From: Candidatus Kosakonia sp. 282A-S69
GTDB lineage: Bacteria > Pseudomonadota > Gammaproteobacteria > Enterobacterales > Enterobacteriaceae
Assembly: GCF_029433855.1 (NCBI RefSeq)
Contig: NZ_JAROAU010000003.1
Location: 1,808,484-1,872,483, forward strand
Direction of reading: 5' to 3'
DNA: 64,000 nt
The notes beneath the pieces are model-generated. The model saw only the letters and a list, made by a program, of their open reading frames with translations. It did no database searches and was not told where the DNA came from. Positions 17,798 through 25,671 of this stretch are shown here, one piece after another (the stretch's first letter is position 1; the number at the start of each line of letters is the position of its first letter). A program made the translations under genes and the position numbers.

Positions 17798-19018
17798 TTA
17801 CCCCTGTAACAAACGAATCAGCAGCGATCCGTTATACATCGCGTCTTTTACCAGTGCGGCACCCGCCATCGTGCCCTGATTAGTGAACTGCGTACTCTCA
17901 ACGGCGATATGTTGGCTGTACGCGGGCAGCGCCTGCTGGCGAATAGAGTCGGCTATGGCAGGAAACAGCACATCTGCTGCCAGGCTCAGCGGCGAGCCAA
18001 TCAATATTTTTTGCGGATTGAACAAATTGACCATGATGGCCAGAATGCGCCCGACATTGGCCCCGACGCCGCTGATGATATCTTTTGCCAGCAGATCGCC
18101 CTGCTGCGCCGCCTGGCAGAGCCACTCTACCGTCAGGGGTTGCTGGTGCAGCATCGAGCTCATCGACTGGCTCATGCGCAGCTGCGCCAGCTCCAGCACG
18201 CTCTCCACGCTGGCAATGGTCTCAAGGCAACCGTGGTTGCCGCAGTAGCAGCGCTTGCCGTAAGGGTCGACCTGCGTATGACCAATCTCCACCAGGCTGC
18301 TGCTGCCCGCATGGAGCAGGCGTCCATCGGTGATCACCCCGGCGCCAACGTTATGGTCGATGACCACCTGAATCACATCCCGCGCGCCGCGCGATGCGCC
18401 AAACAGCGCTTCCGCCATGGTCCAGGCGCTGATGTCATGCTGCACATAGACCGGCACGCCGGTATGCGCCTCCAGCGCTTCGCCGAGCGGCATCTCCTTC
18501 ACATCCTCATAAAAGGGCATGCGATGGATAATGCCATTTTCCGTATCAATAATGCCCGGCAGCGTGATGGCGATCGCCGTCAGCCGCTCAAGCTTGTGCT
18601 GATGGCGGGTAAAAAATTGATCGATATGGGTAATGATGCGGGTGAGCAAGGGTTCGGCGGCGGTTAAGGGAAGATCGAGACGATCCTCAACCACCAGCTT
18701 GCTGCTCAAATCGCGCAGGGAGAGAAAAATTTCCCCGCGGCTAATGCGTAACGAGAGGTAGTGCCAGGCTTCGGTCTCCACCACCAGCCCGACCGCCGGA
18801 CGCCCGCGGCTGCCCGGCTCCTGGATCTCTGTCTCCTGCACCAGGTGGGCTTCCAGCATTTCGCGCACGATTTTGGTGATGCTTGCCGGTGCCAGCTGCG
18901 CTAAACGTGAAAGGTCGATACGCGAGACCGGGCCAAGCTGATCGATGAGGCGATAGACTGCGCCCGCATTGGTCTGCTTTATTTGATCAATATGCCCCGG
19001 CTGGCTATCAGCGACCAC
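17798..19018 (-). CDS. mlc: ROK-family glucose-responsive repressor Mlc (DgsA)
   Basis: Repressor of ptsG, ptsHI, manXYZ, malT and its own gene; released from DNA when sequestered by unphosphorylated EIICB-Glc. The N-terminal helix-turn-helix is GPVSRIDLSRLAQLAPASITKIV. The ROK domain has the zinc site CYCGNHGC and the conserved GHTQVDP. I chose GTG at 19018 because AGGGAG lies six bases upstream and the product is then 406 residues, the E. coli length; the open frame runs 28 codons further upstream through the operator and is not translated sequence. Confidence 0.96.
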   Translation of the reverse strand: MVADSQPGHIDQIKQTNAGAVYRLIDQLGPVSRIDLSRLAQLAPASITKIVREMLEAHLVQETEIQEPGSRGRPAVGLVVETEAWHYLSLRISRGEIFLSLRDLSSKLVVEDRLDLPLTAAEPLLTRIITHIDQFFTRHQHKLERLTAIAITLPGIIDTENGIIHRMPFYEDVKEMPLGEALEAHTGVPVYVQHDISAWTMAEALFGASRGARDVIQVVIDHNVGAGVITDGRLLHAGSSSLVEIGHTQVDPYGKRCYCGNHGCLETIASVESVLELAQLRMSQSMSSMLHQQPLTVEWLCQAAQQGDLLAKDIISGVGANVGRILAIMVNLFNPQKILIGSPLSLAADVLFPAIADSIRQQALPAYSQHIAVESTQFTNQGTMAGAALVKDAMYNGSLLIRLLQG

Positions 19019-19029
19019 CTCATACTCCC

Positions 19030-19051
19030 TTATTTTCGCGCTTCGAAATAA
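19030..19051 (-). promoter_or_regulatory. Mlc operator upstream of mlc
   Basis: TTATTT (19030-19035) and AAATAA (19046-19051) are inverted arms around a 10-base GC-rich centre, the form of known Mlc sites (TTATTTT...AAATAA). It ends 11 bases before the mlc start codon, so it fits autorepression. TTGACG about 40 bases further upstream on the minus strand is a possible -35. Confidence 0.7.
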
Positions 19052-19146
19052 ACATTCGGCTATGGTGAAACACTTAATGGCTGTCGTCAAATATTTACCC
19101 ATGCTTGTGATTTAACGCACATTTCACCCGCCGTTATGGGTAAAAT

Positions 19147-20043
19147 TCAGCCGTTTGCCACGTCAAGGAGCTGCTGTTTGAAACGCGCCGCTGCCGCCCC
19201 CTGCTCATGGTGTTTTGACCACACCAGCCACATCTCTGAGACGGCATCCTCTTCAACAATCGGTATCCAGCGCATCTCGCTGAGTTGAACGCGGTGAAAG
19301 GAGGCGGGCAAAATCGACACGCCGAGCCCCGCCGCCACCAGGCCAATAATGGTCATCGCCTCACCCACTTCCTGCGCGATGCGCGGCGTGAGCTGGTAGC
19401 GGCGCATCAGACTAAGGATATCGTCATACAGGCCGGTGCCGACATGGGGGTCGAAAAAGACAAACGGCTCCTGCGCCAGTTCGCGCAGCGATACTGCCGT
19501 ACGCGTTGCCAGCACGTGGTCGCGCGGGATCATTGCCAGCAGCGGCTCGCGCAGGATCATCTCCCACGCCAGCGTCTCCGGCAGCGGAGTGTTGCGCATC
19601 AAACCAAGATCCAGCGCCCCCTCGTTAAGCGGCGCGATCTGCTCCCGGGTGTTGATCTCCCGCGTCTGGATATGCACATCCGGGTAGCGCTGGCGAAAAG
19701 ATGAGAGCGTATCTGAGACCGCTTTGATAAAGGGCGCGGAAGAGGTAAAGCCAATGCGTAATTCGCCCGTTTCGCCCTGGTGCAAACGCAGCGCCCGGGC
19801 TGCGGCCTCATCCACCTGGTTTAAGATTTGCCGGCTGTCGGCCAGAAACTGCCGCCCGGCAGGGGTCAATGAGACGCTACGATTCGTGCGGGCCAGTAGC
19901 CGCGCGCCGACCTGCTGTTCGAGGATCTGAATTTGCTGACTAAGGGGCGGCTGCGAAATGTTCAGCCGCGCGGCGGCATGACCAAAATGGAGCTCTTCAG
20001 CGACGGCGATAAAATAGCGCAGATGGCGCAGTTCGATATTCAT
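19147..20043 (-). CDS. ynfL: LysR-family transcriptional regulator YnfL
   Basis: A 298-residue LysR regulator, equal in length and sequence character to E. coli YnfL. Residues 1-60 hold the helix-turn-helix (ELHFGHAAARLNISQPPLSQQI). The remainder is the periplasmic-binding-protein-like effector domain with conserved blocks LRIGFTSSAPF and GLGVSILPASF. The effector is unknown. It is divergent from ynfM with a 118-bp gap, the classic arrangement for a LysR protein controlling the adjacent transporter. Confidence 0.94.
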   Translation of the reverse strand: MNIELRHLRYFIAVAEELHFGHAAARLNISQPPLSQQIQILEQQVGARLLARTNRSVSLTPAGRQFLADSRQILNQVDEAAARALRLHQGETGELRIGFTSSAPFIKAVSDTLSSFRQRYPDVHIQTREINTREQIAPLNEGALDLGLMRNTPLPETLAWEMILREPLLAMIPRDHVLATRTAVSLRELAQEPFVFFDPHVGTGLYDDILSLMRRYQLTPRIAQEVGEAMTIIGLVAAGLGVSILPASFHRVQLSEMRWIPIVEEDAVSEMWLVWSKHHEQGAAAARFKQQLLDVANG

Positions 20044-20161
20044 ACTTTTAAAGTATTATTTGAGATTATTAATATATTAGACAGAATATTCCCGCTTTCA
20101 TACCCTTACGACGTGGTAAGCCTGTCGCCGTAATGACGGGTCAAAAAGGTAAGGATCGCAA

Positions 20162-21412
20162 GTGAGTCGCACAACAACGGTTGATAACGAACCGACACAT
20201 ATCGTCAACGAACAACCCGTCGCCCTGCCAGGGCAATTTATTAAGCGTGGAACCCCCCAATTTATGCGCGTTACGCTGGCGCTCTTTTCCGCCGGGCTGG
20301 CAACTTTCGCCCTGCTCTACTGCGTTCAGCCTATTTTACCGGTGCTCTCCCATGAGTTCGGCGTTTCACCCGCCAGCAGCAGTATTTCTCTCTCCATCTC
20401 GACCGCCATGCTGGCGATTGGCCTGCTGTTTACCGGGCCGTTATCGGATGCGATTGGGCGTAAAAATGTCATGGTCACCGCGCTGCTTCTGGCGTCGTGC
20501 TGCACCCTGCTCTCGACGATGATGAGCAGCTGGCACGGCATTCTGGTAATGCGCGCGCTGGTGGGGTTATCGCTGAGCGGCGTGGCGGCGGTCGGCATGA
20601 CCTACCTGAGTGAAGAGATCCACCCCAGTTTTGTCGCCTTCTCGATGGGGCTGTATATCAGCGGCAACTCCATTGGCGGCATGAGTGGCCGTCTGCTAAG
20701 CGGGGTCTTTACCGACTTCTTCAACTGGCGGGTGGCGGTGGCGGTGATTGGCTGCTTTGCGCTGGCCTCAGCGCTGATGTTCTGGAAGATTTTGCCCCCC
20801 TCACGCCACTTTCGCCCCTCTTCGCTGCGACCCAAAACGCTGCTGATCAACTTTCGCCTGCACTGGCGCGATCGCGGTCTGCCGTTGCTTTTTCTCGAAG
20901 GCTTTTTGCTGATGGGATCGTTTGTCACACTGTTTAACTATATCGGTTATCGCCTGATGCAATCCCCGTGGATGTTGAGCCAGGCGGTAGTTGGCCTGCT
21001 CTCGGTGGCGTATCTGACCGGTACCTGGAGTTCGCCAAAAGCGGGCGCGATGACCAGCAAATATGGTCGCGGCCCGGTGATGATCGCTTTTACCGCTATT
21101 ATGCTGCTCGGTTTATTGTTGACGCTCTTCACCTCGCTGTGGGCGATATTTACCGGCATGCTGCTCTTTACGGCCGGTTTCTTTGCCGCGCACTCCGTGG
21201 CCAGCAGCTGGATTGGCCCACGCGCTAAGCGCGCCAGGGGTCAGGCCTCGTCGCTCTATCTCTTCAGCTACTATCTTGGCTCCAGCGTGGCGGGAACCTT
21301 AGGCGGTCTATTCTGGCATAGCTATGGCTGGAACGGCGTCGGCGGTTTTATCGCAGCGATGCTGGTGCTGGCGGTACTGGTCGGCACCAGGCTGCATACG
21401 CGTCTGCGCTAG
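20162..21412 (+). CDS. ynfM: Major facilitator transporter YnfM
   Basis: Twelve-helix MFS efflux-type permease, 416 residues, orthologous to E. coli YnfM. The MFS motif GPLSDAIGRKNVMV lies between helices 2 and 3. It starts with GTG at 20162 behind AAGGATCG, giving the E. coli N-terminus MSRTTTVD. The substrate is unknown; arabinose export has been suggested for the E. coli protein. Its last codons and terminator are duplicated about 0.8 kb downstream, beyond the toxin-like gene. Confidence 0.94.
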   Translation: MSRTTTVDNEPTHIVNEQPVALPGQFIKRGTPQFMRVTLALFSAGLATFALLYCVQPILPVLSHEFGVSPASSSISLSISTAMLAIGLLFTGPLSDAIGRKNVMVTALLLASCCTLLSTMMSSWHGILVMRALVGLSLSGVAAVGMTYLSEEIHPSFVAFSMGLYISGNSIGGMSGRLLSGVFTDFFNWRVAVAVIGCFALASALMFWKILPPSRHFRPSSLRPKTLLINFRLHWRDRGLPLLFLEGFLLMGSFVTLFNYIGYRLMQSPWMLSQAVVGLLSVAYLTGTWSSPKAGAMTSKYGRGPVMIAFTAIMLLGLLLTLFTSLWAIFTGMLLFTAGFFAAHSVASSWIGPRAKRARGQASSLYLFSYYLGSSVAGTLGGLFWHSYGWNGVGGFIAAMLVLAVLVGTRLHTRLR

Positions 21413-21458
21413 CGAGCAGAAAAGAGGCAGGCCCTGCGCAAGCAGGGCTTTTTTATTA
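21390..21458 (+). repeat. Direct repeat copy A: ynfM 3' end plus terminator
   Basis: Sixty-nine bases covering the last codons of ynfM and its terminator, ending exactly on the stop codon of the convergent toxin-like gene. They align without gaps to 22202-22270 with 52 of 69 identities, counted by eye, including GCGTCTGCG just before the stop, the TAG and the terminator arms. Confidence 0.75.
21431..21454 (+). terminator. Terminator of ynfM
   Basis: GCCCTGC (21431-21437) pairs with GCAGGGC (21442-21448) over a GCAA tetraloop, followed by six T. Confidence 0.9.
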
Positions 21459-22097
21459 GCGTACGCCTGCGCCGGAATTGAGGATGGCGCCGGGGCTATC
21501 TTCTACGATATCGGCTACCTGCGGCTGGAATTTCCACGGTGCATTGAAGACCATTTTCTTTCTCCCACCCTCCTCAATCCACTTGATTCCTTTATGCATA
21601 TAAGGAAGTTCACCCGTGAACAGCTTCGCCATCCGTGCATCAAATTCATAATCATTGATGTGAGCGCGCATCATAGAGTGGTGAACGTTTGACCAGGCGA
21701 TACCTGAGAAACCCTTCGTCGGTATATTAAATTCATTCGCGACCTGCTGCGCTAACGGTGTTTTACTGTCAGCGGAATGGCAACAGATCAAGCGCACTTT
21801 TTTAAACCGCGAAATATCGACACCGGATGTTCTGAGCAGTTTTTTTAACGCTGGGCCATCGTAAAGGTTGCCTCTGGCATCCCCGATATACCCCTTATCA
21901 TTAAAGATACCGCCGTGCCCCTGGATGGTCAGCCTACGGCCCGCCTTAGTGATATCCTCAAAGGTAAAAATGCCATACACCAGCTCTCTGGCACTTCTCA
22001 CCGCTTTGTTTGCCCGCACCTCCTCCTCTTCATGCGTTTCACTCTCTGAATAGAAGTTAGTGAAGGCGTTGAGCGCTTTATGCAGAACTTTGTACAT
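21456..22097 (-). CDS. Putative toxin with a clan CD (C80/CPD-like) cysteine peptidase fold
   Basis: A 213-residue protein with no enterobacterial core-genome counterpart known to me. Strand-like LTIQGHGG gives His61-Gly62 and strand-like VRLICCHSAD gives Cys105/Cys106. This His-Gly then Cys order, each after a hydrophobic strand, is the catalytic layout of clan CD peptidases such as the MARTX/toxin-B C80 domain. Residues 20-35 are acidic. GAGAGGGG lies upstream of the ATG at 22097. The gene is relatively AT-rich, convergent with ynfM and flanked by the duplicated ynfM tail, so it looks acquired. The fold assignment is from motif pattern only; it could be an effector whose peptidase activity is not conserved. 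Confidence 0.6.
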   Translation of the reverse strand: MYKVLHKALNAFTNFYSESETHEEEEVRANKAVRSARELVYGIFTFEDITKAGRRLTIQGHGGIFNDKGYIGDARGNLYDGPALKKLLRTSGVDISRFKKVRLICCHSADSKTPLAQQVANEFNIPTKGFSGIAWSNVHHSMMRAHINDYEFDARMAKLFTGELPYMHKGIKWIEEGGRKKMVFNAPWKFQPQVADIVEDSPGAILNSGAGVR

Positions 22098-22201
22098 GTG
22101 CAGCCCCTCTCCGACATGGTGTAGATTTATGAACGGAAGAATAGACCGGCGTAAAACGCGATCTTTATAAAACTGTAGTGGCTATATTTTGTACAAGCAA
22201 G

Positions 22202-22270
22202 GGCTGCTGGCGCGTCTGCGTTAGCGCGTATCAGGAAGGCTCGCCCTGGGTAAGCGGGGCTTTTTAATTA
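22202..22270 (+). repeat. Direct repeat copy B: second ynfM-like tail and terminator
   Basis: Partner of 21390-21458, also 69 bases. Read in the ynfM frame it ends Ala-Arg-Leu-Arg-stop, like the real gene, and is followed by GCCCTG...CGGGGC and five T, a degenerate copy of the ynfM terminator. There is no coding sequence of ynfM upstream of it. Confidence 0.72.
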
Positions 22271-22289
22271 TGCTGCGGCGCGCAAAGGG

Positions 22290-22382
22290 CTAGAAAAGCG
22301 CGAAGAGAGAGCTTGCGCCCATTAACTCCCGCACGGCGTCAAGCGCCATCAAAGTGCAGATCACCCAAATGAAAGGATTCAT
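22290..22382 (-). CDS. Possible 30-residue hydrophobic small protein
   Basis: ATG at 22382 opens a 30-codon frame, MNPFIWVICTLMALDAVREL then ten more residues to Phe, ending TAG. One hydrophobic stretch suggests a single membrane helix. No good ribosome site is visible, and I do not recognise the family. It lies between the copy-B terminator and the M32 peptidase, on the opposite strand. It may be chance. Confidence 0.3.
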   Translation of the reverse strand: MNPFIWVICTLMALDAVRELMGASSLFALF

Positions 22383-22515
22383 GGTTTTTTGCTGTGTTAA
22401 GCGTTTATTGGTTAAATGAATGTGTTTTCTATTATGGTACAGATTTTAACATTAGCCGCAGAACTACTATTTTTAGGTGTTCAGGTTAATAAAATACAAA
22501 AAAATCAGAGGCATT

Positions 22516-24000
22516 ATGGATAAGCAAAACTATCAACAACTCACCCGAACCTTCCTTCGCCTGTCACGTTTCTCACATCTTGCCGCCGTTGCCGGCTGGG
22601 ATATGTTCGCCATGATGCCGCCGGGTGGCAGCGCCGCGCGCGGGGAAGCGCTGGCCGAGCTGAGCGTGCTGCGCCACCAGATTTTAACCAACCCGCAGGT
22701 TGGCCAGTGGCTTTCTCACGCCGCTCAGGAAGATCTCAATGATGTCGAACAGGCTAACCTGCGCGAAATGCAGCGCCACTACGATGAAGCGGCACTGCTG
22801 CCGGAAGCGCTGGTTGAAGCTCTGTCGCTGGCAGGCAGTCAATGCGAACACGCCTGGCGTACCCAGCGCCCGGCCAATGACTGGGCGGGCTTCTCCGCCA
22901 ACCTGAAAGAGGTGGTGAAACTGACCCGCGAAGAGGCGAAGCTGCGCGCGGCGGCGAAAGGCTGCTCGCCCTATGACGCCCTGCTGGATAAGTTCGAGCC
23001 GGATATGACCAGCGCCCGCCTTGATGAGCTGTTTGGCGAGGTCAAAAGCTGGCTGCCGGATCTGCTGAAACAGGCGGTAGAGAAACAGGCTCAGCAGACG
23101 CTTATCGCGCCACAGGGGCCGTTCCCGATTGCCGAACAGCGCGAGCTGGGGTTGCAGGCGATGAAGACGCTCGGTTTCGACTTTAATGGCGGACGCCTTG
23201 ACGTCAGCGCCCACCCCTTCTGCGGCGGCGTGCCGGAAGATGTGCGCATCACTACCCGGTACGATGAAAATGAGTTGCTGAGCGCCCTGTTTGGCGTGGT
23301 GCATGAGACCGGTCATGCCCGCTATGAGCAGAACCTGCCGCGCAGCTGGCCGGGTCAGCCGATTGCGCTGGCGCGCTCGACGGCAATCCATGAGTCGCAG
23401 AGCCTCTTCTTTGAGATGCAGCTCGGGCGCAGCGAAGCCTTCCTGCGCCGCCTGCAGCCCGCAATTGTTGAGCGCTTTGGTATGCAGCCTGCCTTTGAAG
23501 AGCACAATTTTATCGCCTGGAACCAGCGCGTGAAGCCGGGTTATATTCGCGTTGACGCCGACGAGGTAAGTTATCCGGCGCATGTTATTCTGCGGTATGA
23601 GATCGAGCGGGCGTTGATCGACGGTGAGATCGAGGTCGACGATATTCCGGCGCTGTGGAATGAGAAAATGGAGGCCTGGCTTGGGCTTTCGACCGAAGGC
23701 AACTACCGCAACGGCTGTATGCAGGATATTCACTGGACCGATGGCGGCTTTGGTTATTTCCCCTCGTACACCCTGGGCGCGATGTATGCCGCGCAGCTGT
23801 TCCACGCCGCGCGCCGGGCGCTGCCGGGTCTGGATGACGCCATCGCCGCCGGTGATTTCAGCGCACTGTTTGAGTGGCTGCGCCAGAACATCTGGCAGCA
23901 CGGTAGCCGCTTCAGCACCGCACAGCTGATCGCCAACGCCACCGGCGAGCCACTGAACGCGGACTATTTCCGCCAGCATCTTACCCGCCGTTACCTCTAA
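22516..24000 (+). CDS. M32-family metallocarboxypeptidase
   Basis: Cytoplasmic zinc carboxypeptidase of the Thermus Taq family that removes C-terminal residues from peptides. The zinc site is HETGH at residues 263-267, with the third ligand in HESQSLFFE (Glu293). Family blocks GGRLDVSAHPFCGG and DVRITTRY are present. Length is 494 residues, normal for M32. I set the start at MDKQNYQQL because CAGAGG is well placed and the M32 family starts there. E. coli K-12 lacks it at this site; it stands between ynfM and asr with its own terminator. Confidence 0.92.
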   Translation: MDKQNYQQLTRTFLRLSRFSHLAAVAGWDMFAMMPPGGSAARGEALAELSVLRHQILTNPQVGQWLSHAAQEDLNDVEQANLREMQRHYDEAALLPEALVEALSLAGSQCEHAWRTQRPANDWAGFSANLKEVVKLTREEAKLRAAAKGCSPYDALLDKFEPDMTSARLDELFGEVKSWLPDLLKQAVEKQAQQTLIAPQGPFPIAEQRELGLQAMKTLGFDFNGGRLDVSAHPFCGGVPEDVRITTRYDENELLSALFGVVHETGHARYEQNLPRSWPGQPIALARSTAIHESQSLFFEMQLGRSEAFLRRLQPAIVERFGMQPAFEEHNFIAWNQRVKPGYIRVDADEVSYPAHVILRYEIERALIDGEIEVDDIPALWNEKMEAWLGLSTEGNYRNGCMQDIHWTDGGFGYFPSYTLGAMYAAQLFHAARRALPGLDDAIAAGDFSALFEWLRQNIWQHGSRFSTAQLIANATGEPLNADYFRQHLTRRYL

Positions 24001-24006
24001 TTACCC

Positions 24007-24036
24007 CGCGCCGGAGCGGCTTTCCGGCGCGCTTTT
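24007..24036 (+). terminator. Terminator of the M32 peptidase gene
   Basis: CGCGCCGGA pairs with TCCGGCGCG (24023-24031) over a seven-base loop, then CTTTT. Confidence 0.85.
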
Positions 24037-24044
24037 CCCCGTTG

Positions 24045-24106
24045 TACATTCCGTTACACGCCGATACCAATCACTCACGGAAACGCTTCGATAACAGGGA
24101 TATAGT
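24045..24106 (+). promoter_or_regulatory. RstA box and promoter of asr
   Basis: TACATTCCGTTACA at 24045-24058 matches the RstA consensus TACATNTNGTTACA at 11 of 12 defined bases. TATAGT at 24101-24106 is a good -10, placing the start near 24113 and the RstA box centre near -61. E. coli asr is activated by RstA at low pH. rstAB is in this window at 43.2-45.2 kb. Confidence 0.75.
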
Positions 24107-24162
24107 TCTTTCAACGGCCCCGCAGTGGGGTTGAATGAAGAAACCAATTCGAGGATATCGGA

Positions 24163-24558
24163 ATGAAAAAAGTATTAGCTCTGGTTGTTGCCGCTGCAAT
24201 GGGTCTGTCTTCTGCTGCTTTCGCTGCTGACACCGCTGCCACCTCTCAGGCGCCGGCTGCTGCGCCAACCACCACTACCGCTGCTCCGGCTGCTGCTGAC
24301 ACCAAAGCGGCTCCGGCGAAGAAAGTTCACCACAAGAAACACAAAAAAGCCGCTGAGCAGAAAGCTCAGGCTGCTAAAAAGCACCACAAAAAAGCCGCCG
24401 CTAAACCGGCTGCTGAGCAGAAAGCCCAGGCTGCTAAAAAGCACCACAAAAAAGCCGCCGCTAAACCGGCTGTAGAGCAGAAAGCGCAGGCTGCTAAAAA
24501 ACACCACAAACACGTAAAACACACTGCTGCTAAACCGGCTGCACAGCCGGCTGCATAA
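24163..24558 (+). CDS. asr: Acid shock protein Asr
   Basis: Periplasmic, very basic, intrinsically disordered protein induced strongly by acid; in E. coli it is processed and protects periplasmic proteins. The signal peptide [21 protein letters not shown] is cut before Ala-Asp. The mature part is Ala/Lys/Pro/His-rich with [12 protein letters not shown] modules. At 131 residues it is longer than E. coli Asr (about 102) because of extra repeat copies. The leader contains a CCCC...GGGG hairpin (about 24117-24130). An antisense frame runs through the gene but is a composition artefact. Confidence 0.95.
   Translation: MKKVLALVVAAAMGLSSAAFAADTAATSQAPAAAPTTTTAAPAAADTKAAPAKKVHHKKHKKAAEQKAQAAKKHHKKAAAKPAAEQKAQAAKKHHKKAAAKPAVEQKAQAAKKHHKHVKHTAAKPAAQPAA
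24361..24540 (+). repeat. 60-bp tandem repeat in asr
   Basis: Units 24361-24420 and 24421-24480 differ at three of 60 bases; 24481-24540 is a diverged third copy. Each unit encodes 20 residues around [18 protein letters not shown]. Such in-frame units can expand or contract by slippage and change the length of the protein. Confidence 0.9.
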
Positions 24559-24575
24559 GCCACGTGTCTGCAACC

Positions 24576-24640
24576 GGCGCTCCTTGTGAGCGCCGTGCTA
24601 AAACGCGGCGCTGAGCCCTTCGGGTGAAGCGCCGTTTTTC
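24576..24640 (+). terminator. Double hairpin terminator of asr
   Basis: First hairpin GGCGCTC/GAGCGCC (24576-24594). Second hairpin CGGCGCT (24606-24612)/AGCGCCG (24628-24634) contains an inner CCC-TTCG-GG cap and is followed by TTTTTC. Confidence 0.88.
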
Positions 24641-24655
24641 TCTGGAGGCCTGAGC

Positions 24656-24739
24656 ATGCTGCGACGTTATCGTTTTGAAGTTATCCTGATGATGTTAATT
24701 CTCTGCGCGCTTATCGCCCTCCGTTTCTATCTTTATTGA
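24656..24739 (+). CDS. ydgU: Small membrane protein YdgU
   Basis: A 27-residue protein, MLRRYRFEVILMMLILCALI then ALRFYLY, with a basic N-terminus and one membrane helix. It matches the small protein YdgU that E. coli encodes between asr and ydgD. GGAGG sits eight bases before the ATG, just after the asr terminator. The function is unknown. Confidence 0.82.
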   Translation: MLRRYRFEVILMMLILCALIALRFYLY

Positions 24740-24839
24740 TGTAGCACGCTGATTTTACTCCCGCTTTCTATGCGTCCCGTCTATATTTATTACTCATGGC
24801 TCGACCTTAATAATCATAAATTCCCCACCTGAGAGTACT

Positions 24840-25670
24840 ATGCGAAGAACCGTTGTGCTGTTGCTGGGACCGCTGCTTTTGTTTTCCGCTGTTGGACATG
24901 CTGATGATGGCGATGAGGACGCAGTTAGCGCCAGGGATATAAAAACCCTCTTTTTTGGGCATGACGATCGTGTCCGCGTCGCTACGCCGACCACCGCACC
25001 GTGGGATGCGATAGGTCAACTGGAAACCGCCAGCGGCAACCTCTGCACCGCCACGCTTATCTCCCCGCATCTCGCCTTAACCGCCGGGCACTGTCTGCTG
25101 ACGCCGCCGCGCGGCAAAATCGATAAAGCGATAGCGCTGCGGTTTGTGTCGCAAAAAGGGGTCTGGCGCTATGAGATCCACGGTATTGAAGGGCGCGTTG
25201 ATGCCTCACTGGGGCGTCGCCTGAAGGCCGACGGCGAAGGGTGGATTGTCCCCTCCTCGGCCGCCTCGTGGGATTTTGGGCTGATCGTTTTACGTTATCC
25301 GCCCTCCGGCATTACGCCGCTGCCGCTCTTTAGCGGCGATAAAGAGGCGCTAACCGCTGCGCTGAAGGCTGCCAACCGCAAAGTCACGCAGGCGGGTTAT
25401 CCGCAAGATCATCTGGATAATCTCTTCAGCCACCAGGATTGCATTGTGACGGGCTGGGCGCAGAACAGCGTGCTGTCGCATCAGTGCGATACGCTGCCGG
25501 GTGATAGCGGTTCGCCGTTGATGTTAAAAACCGATGATGGCTGGCAGTTGATCGCCGTGCAAAGTTCAGCTCCGGCGGCAAAAGATCGCTGGCGCGCCGA
25601 TAATCGCGCCATCGCGGTGACCGGTTTTCGTGACAAGCTGGACGCGTTGGCCAGCGATACGGTGCAGTAA
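24840..25670 (+). CDS. ydgD: Periplasmic trypsin-like serine protease YdgD
   Basis: Exported S1/V8-type serine peptidase, 276 residues (E. coli 273). The signal peptide (residues 1-20, ending Gly-His-Ala) is followed by a chymotrypsin fold with the full catalytic triad: His84 in TAGHCL, Asp145 in DFGLIVL and Ser223 in GDSGSPL. The natural substrate is unknown. Its stop is one base away from the stop of the convergent GGDEF-EAL gene, and no terminator separates them. Confidence 0.93.
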   Translation: MRRTVVLLLGPLLLFSAVGHADDGDEDAVSARDIKTLFFGHDDRVRVATPTTAPWDAIGQLETASGNLCTATLISPHLALTAGHCLLTPPRGKIDKAIALRFVSQKGVWRYEIHGIEGRVDASLGRRLKADGEGWIVPSSAASWDFGLIVLRYPPSGITPLPLFSGDKEALTAALKAANRKVTQAGYPQDHLDNLFSHQDCIVTGWAQNSVLSHQCDTLPGDSGSPLMLKTDDGWQLIAVQSSAPAAKDRWRADNRAIAVTGFRDKLDALASDTVQ

Positions 25671-25671
25671 C

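Noticed and set aside
22684-23979. A 431-codon minus-strand frame opposite the M32 peptidase
   Set aside because: The plus-strand gene has a full zinc site and family blocks; the antisense frame has none.
24361-24540. Regular 60-bp repeats that might be a CRISPR array
   Set aside because: The repeats are contiguous, have no spacers and keep the asr reading frame.
24175-24573. Ser/Phe-rich antisense frame across asr
   Set aside because: It is the complement of the Ala/Lys repeats; composition only.
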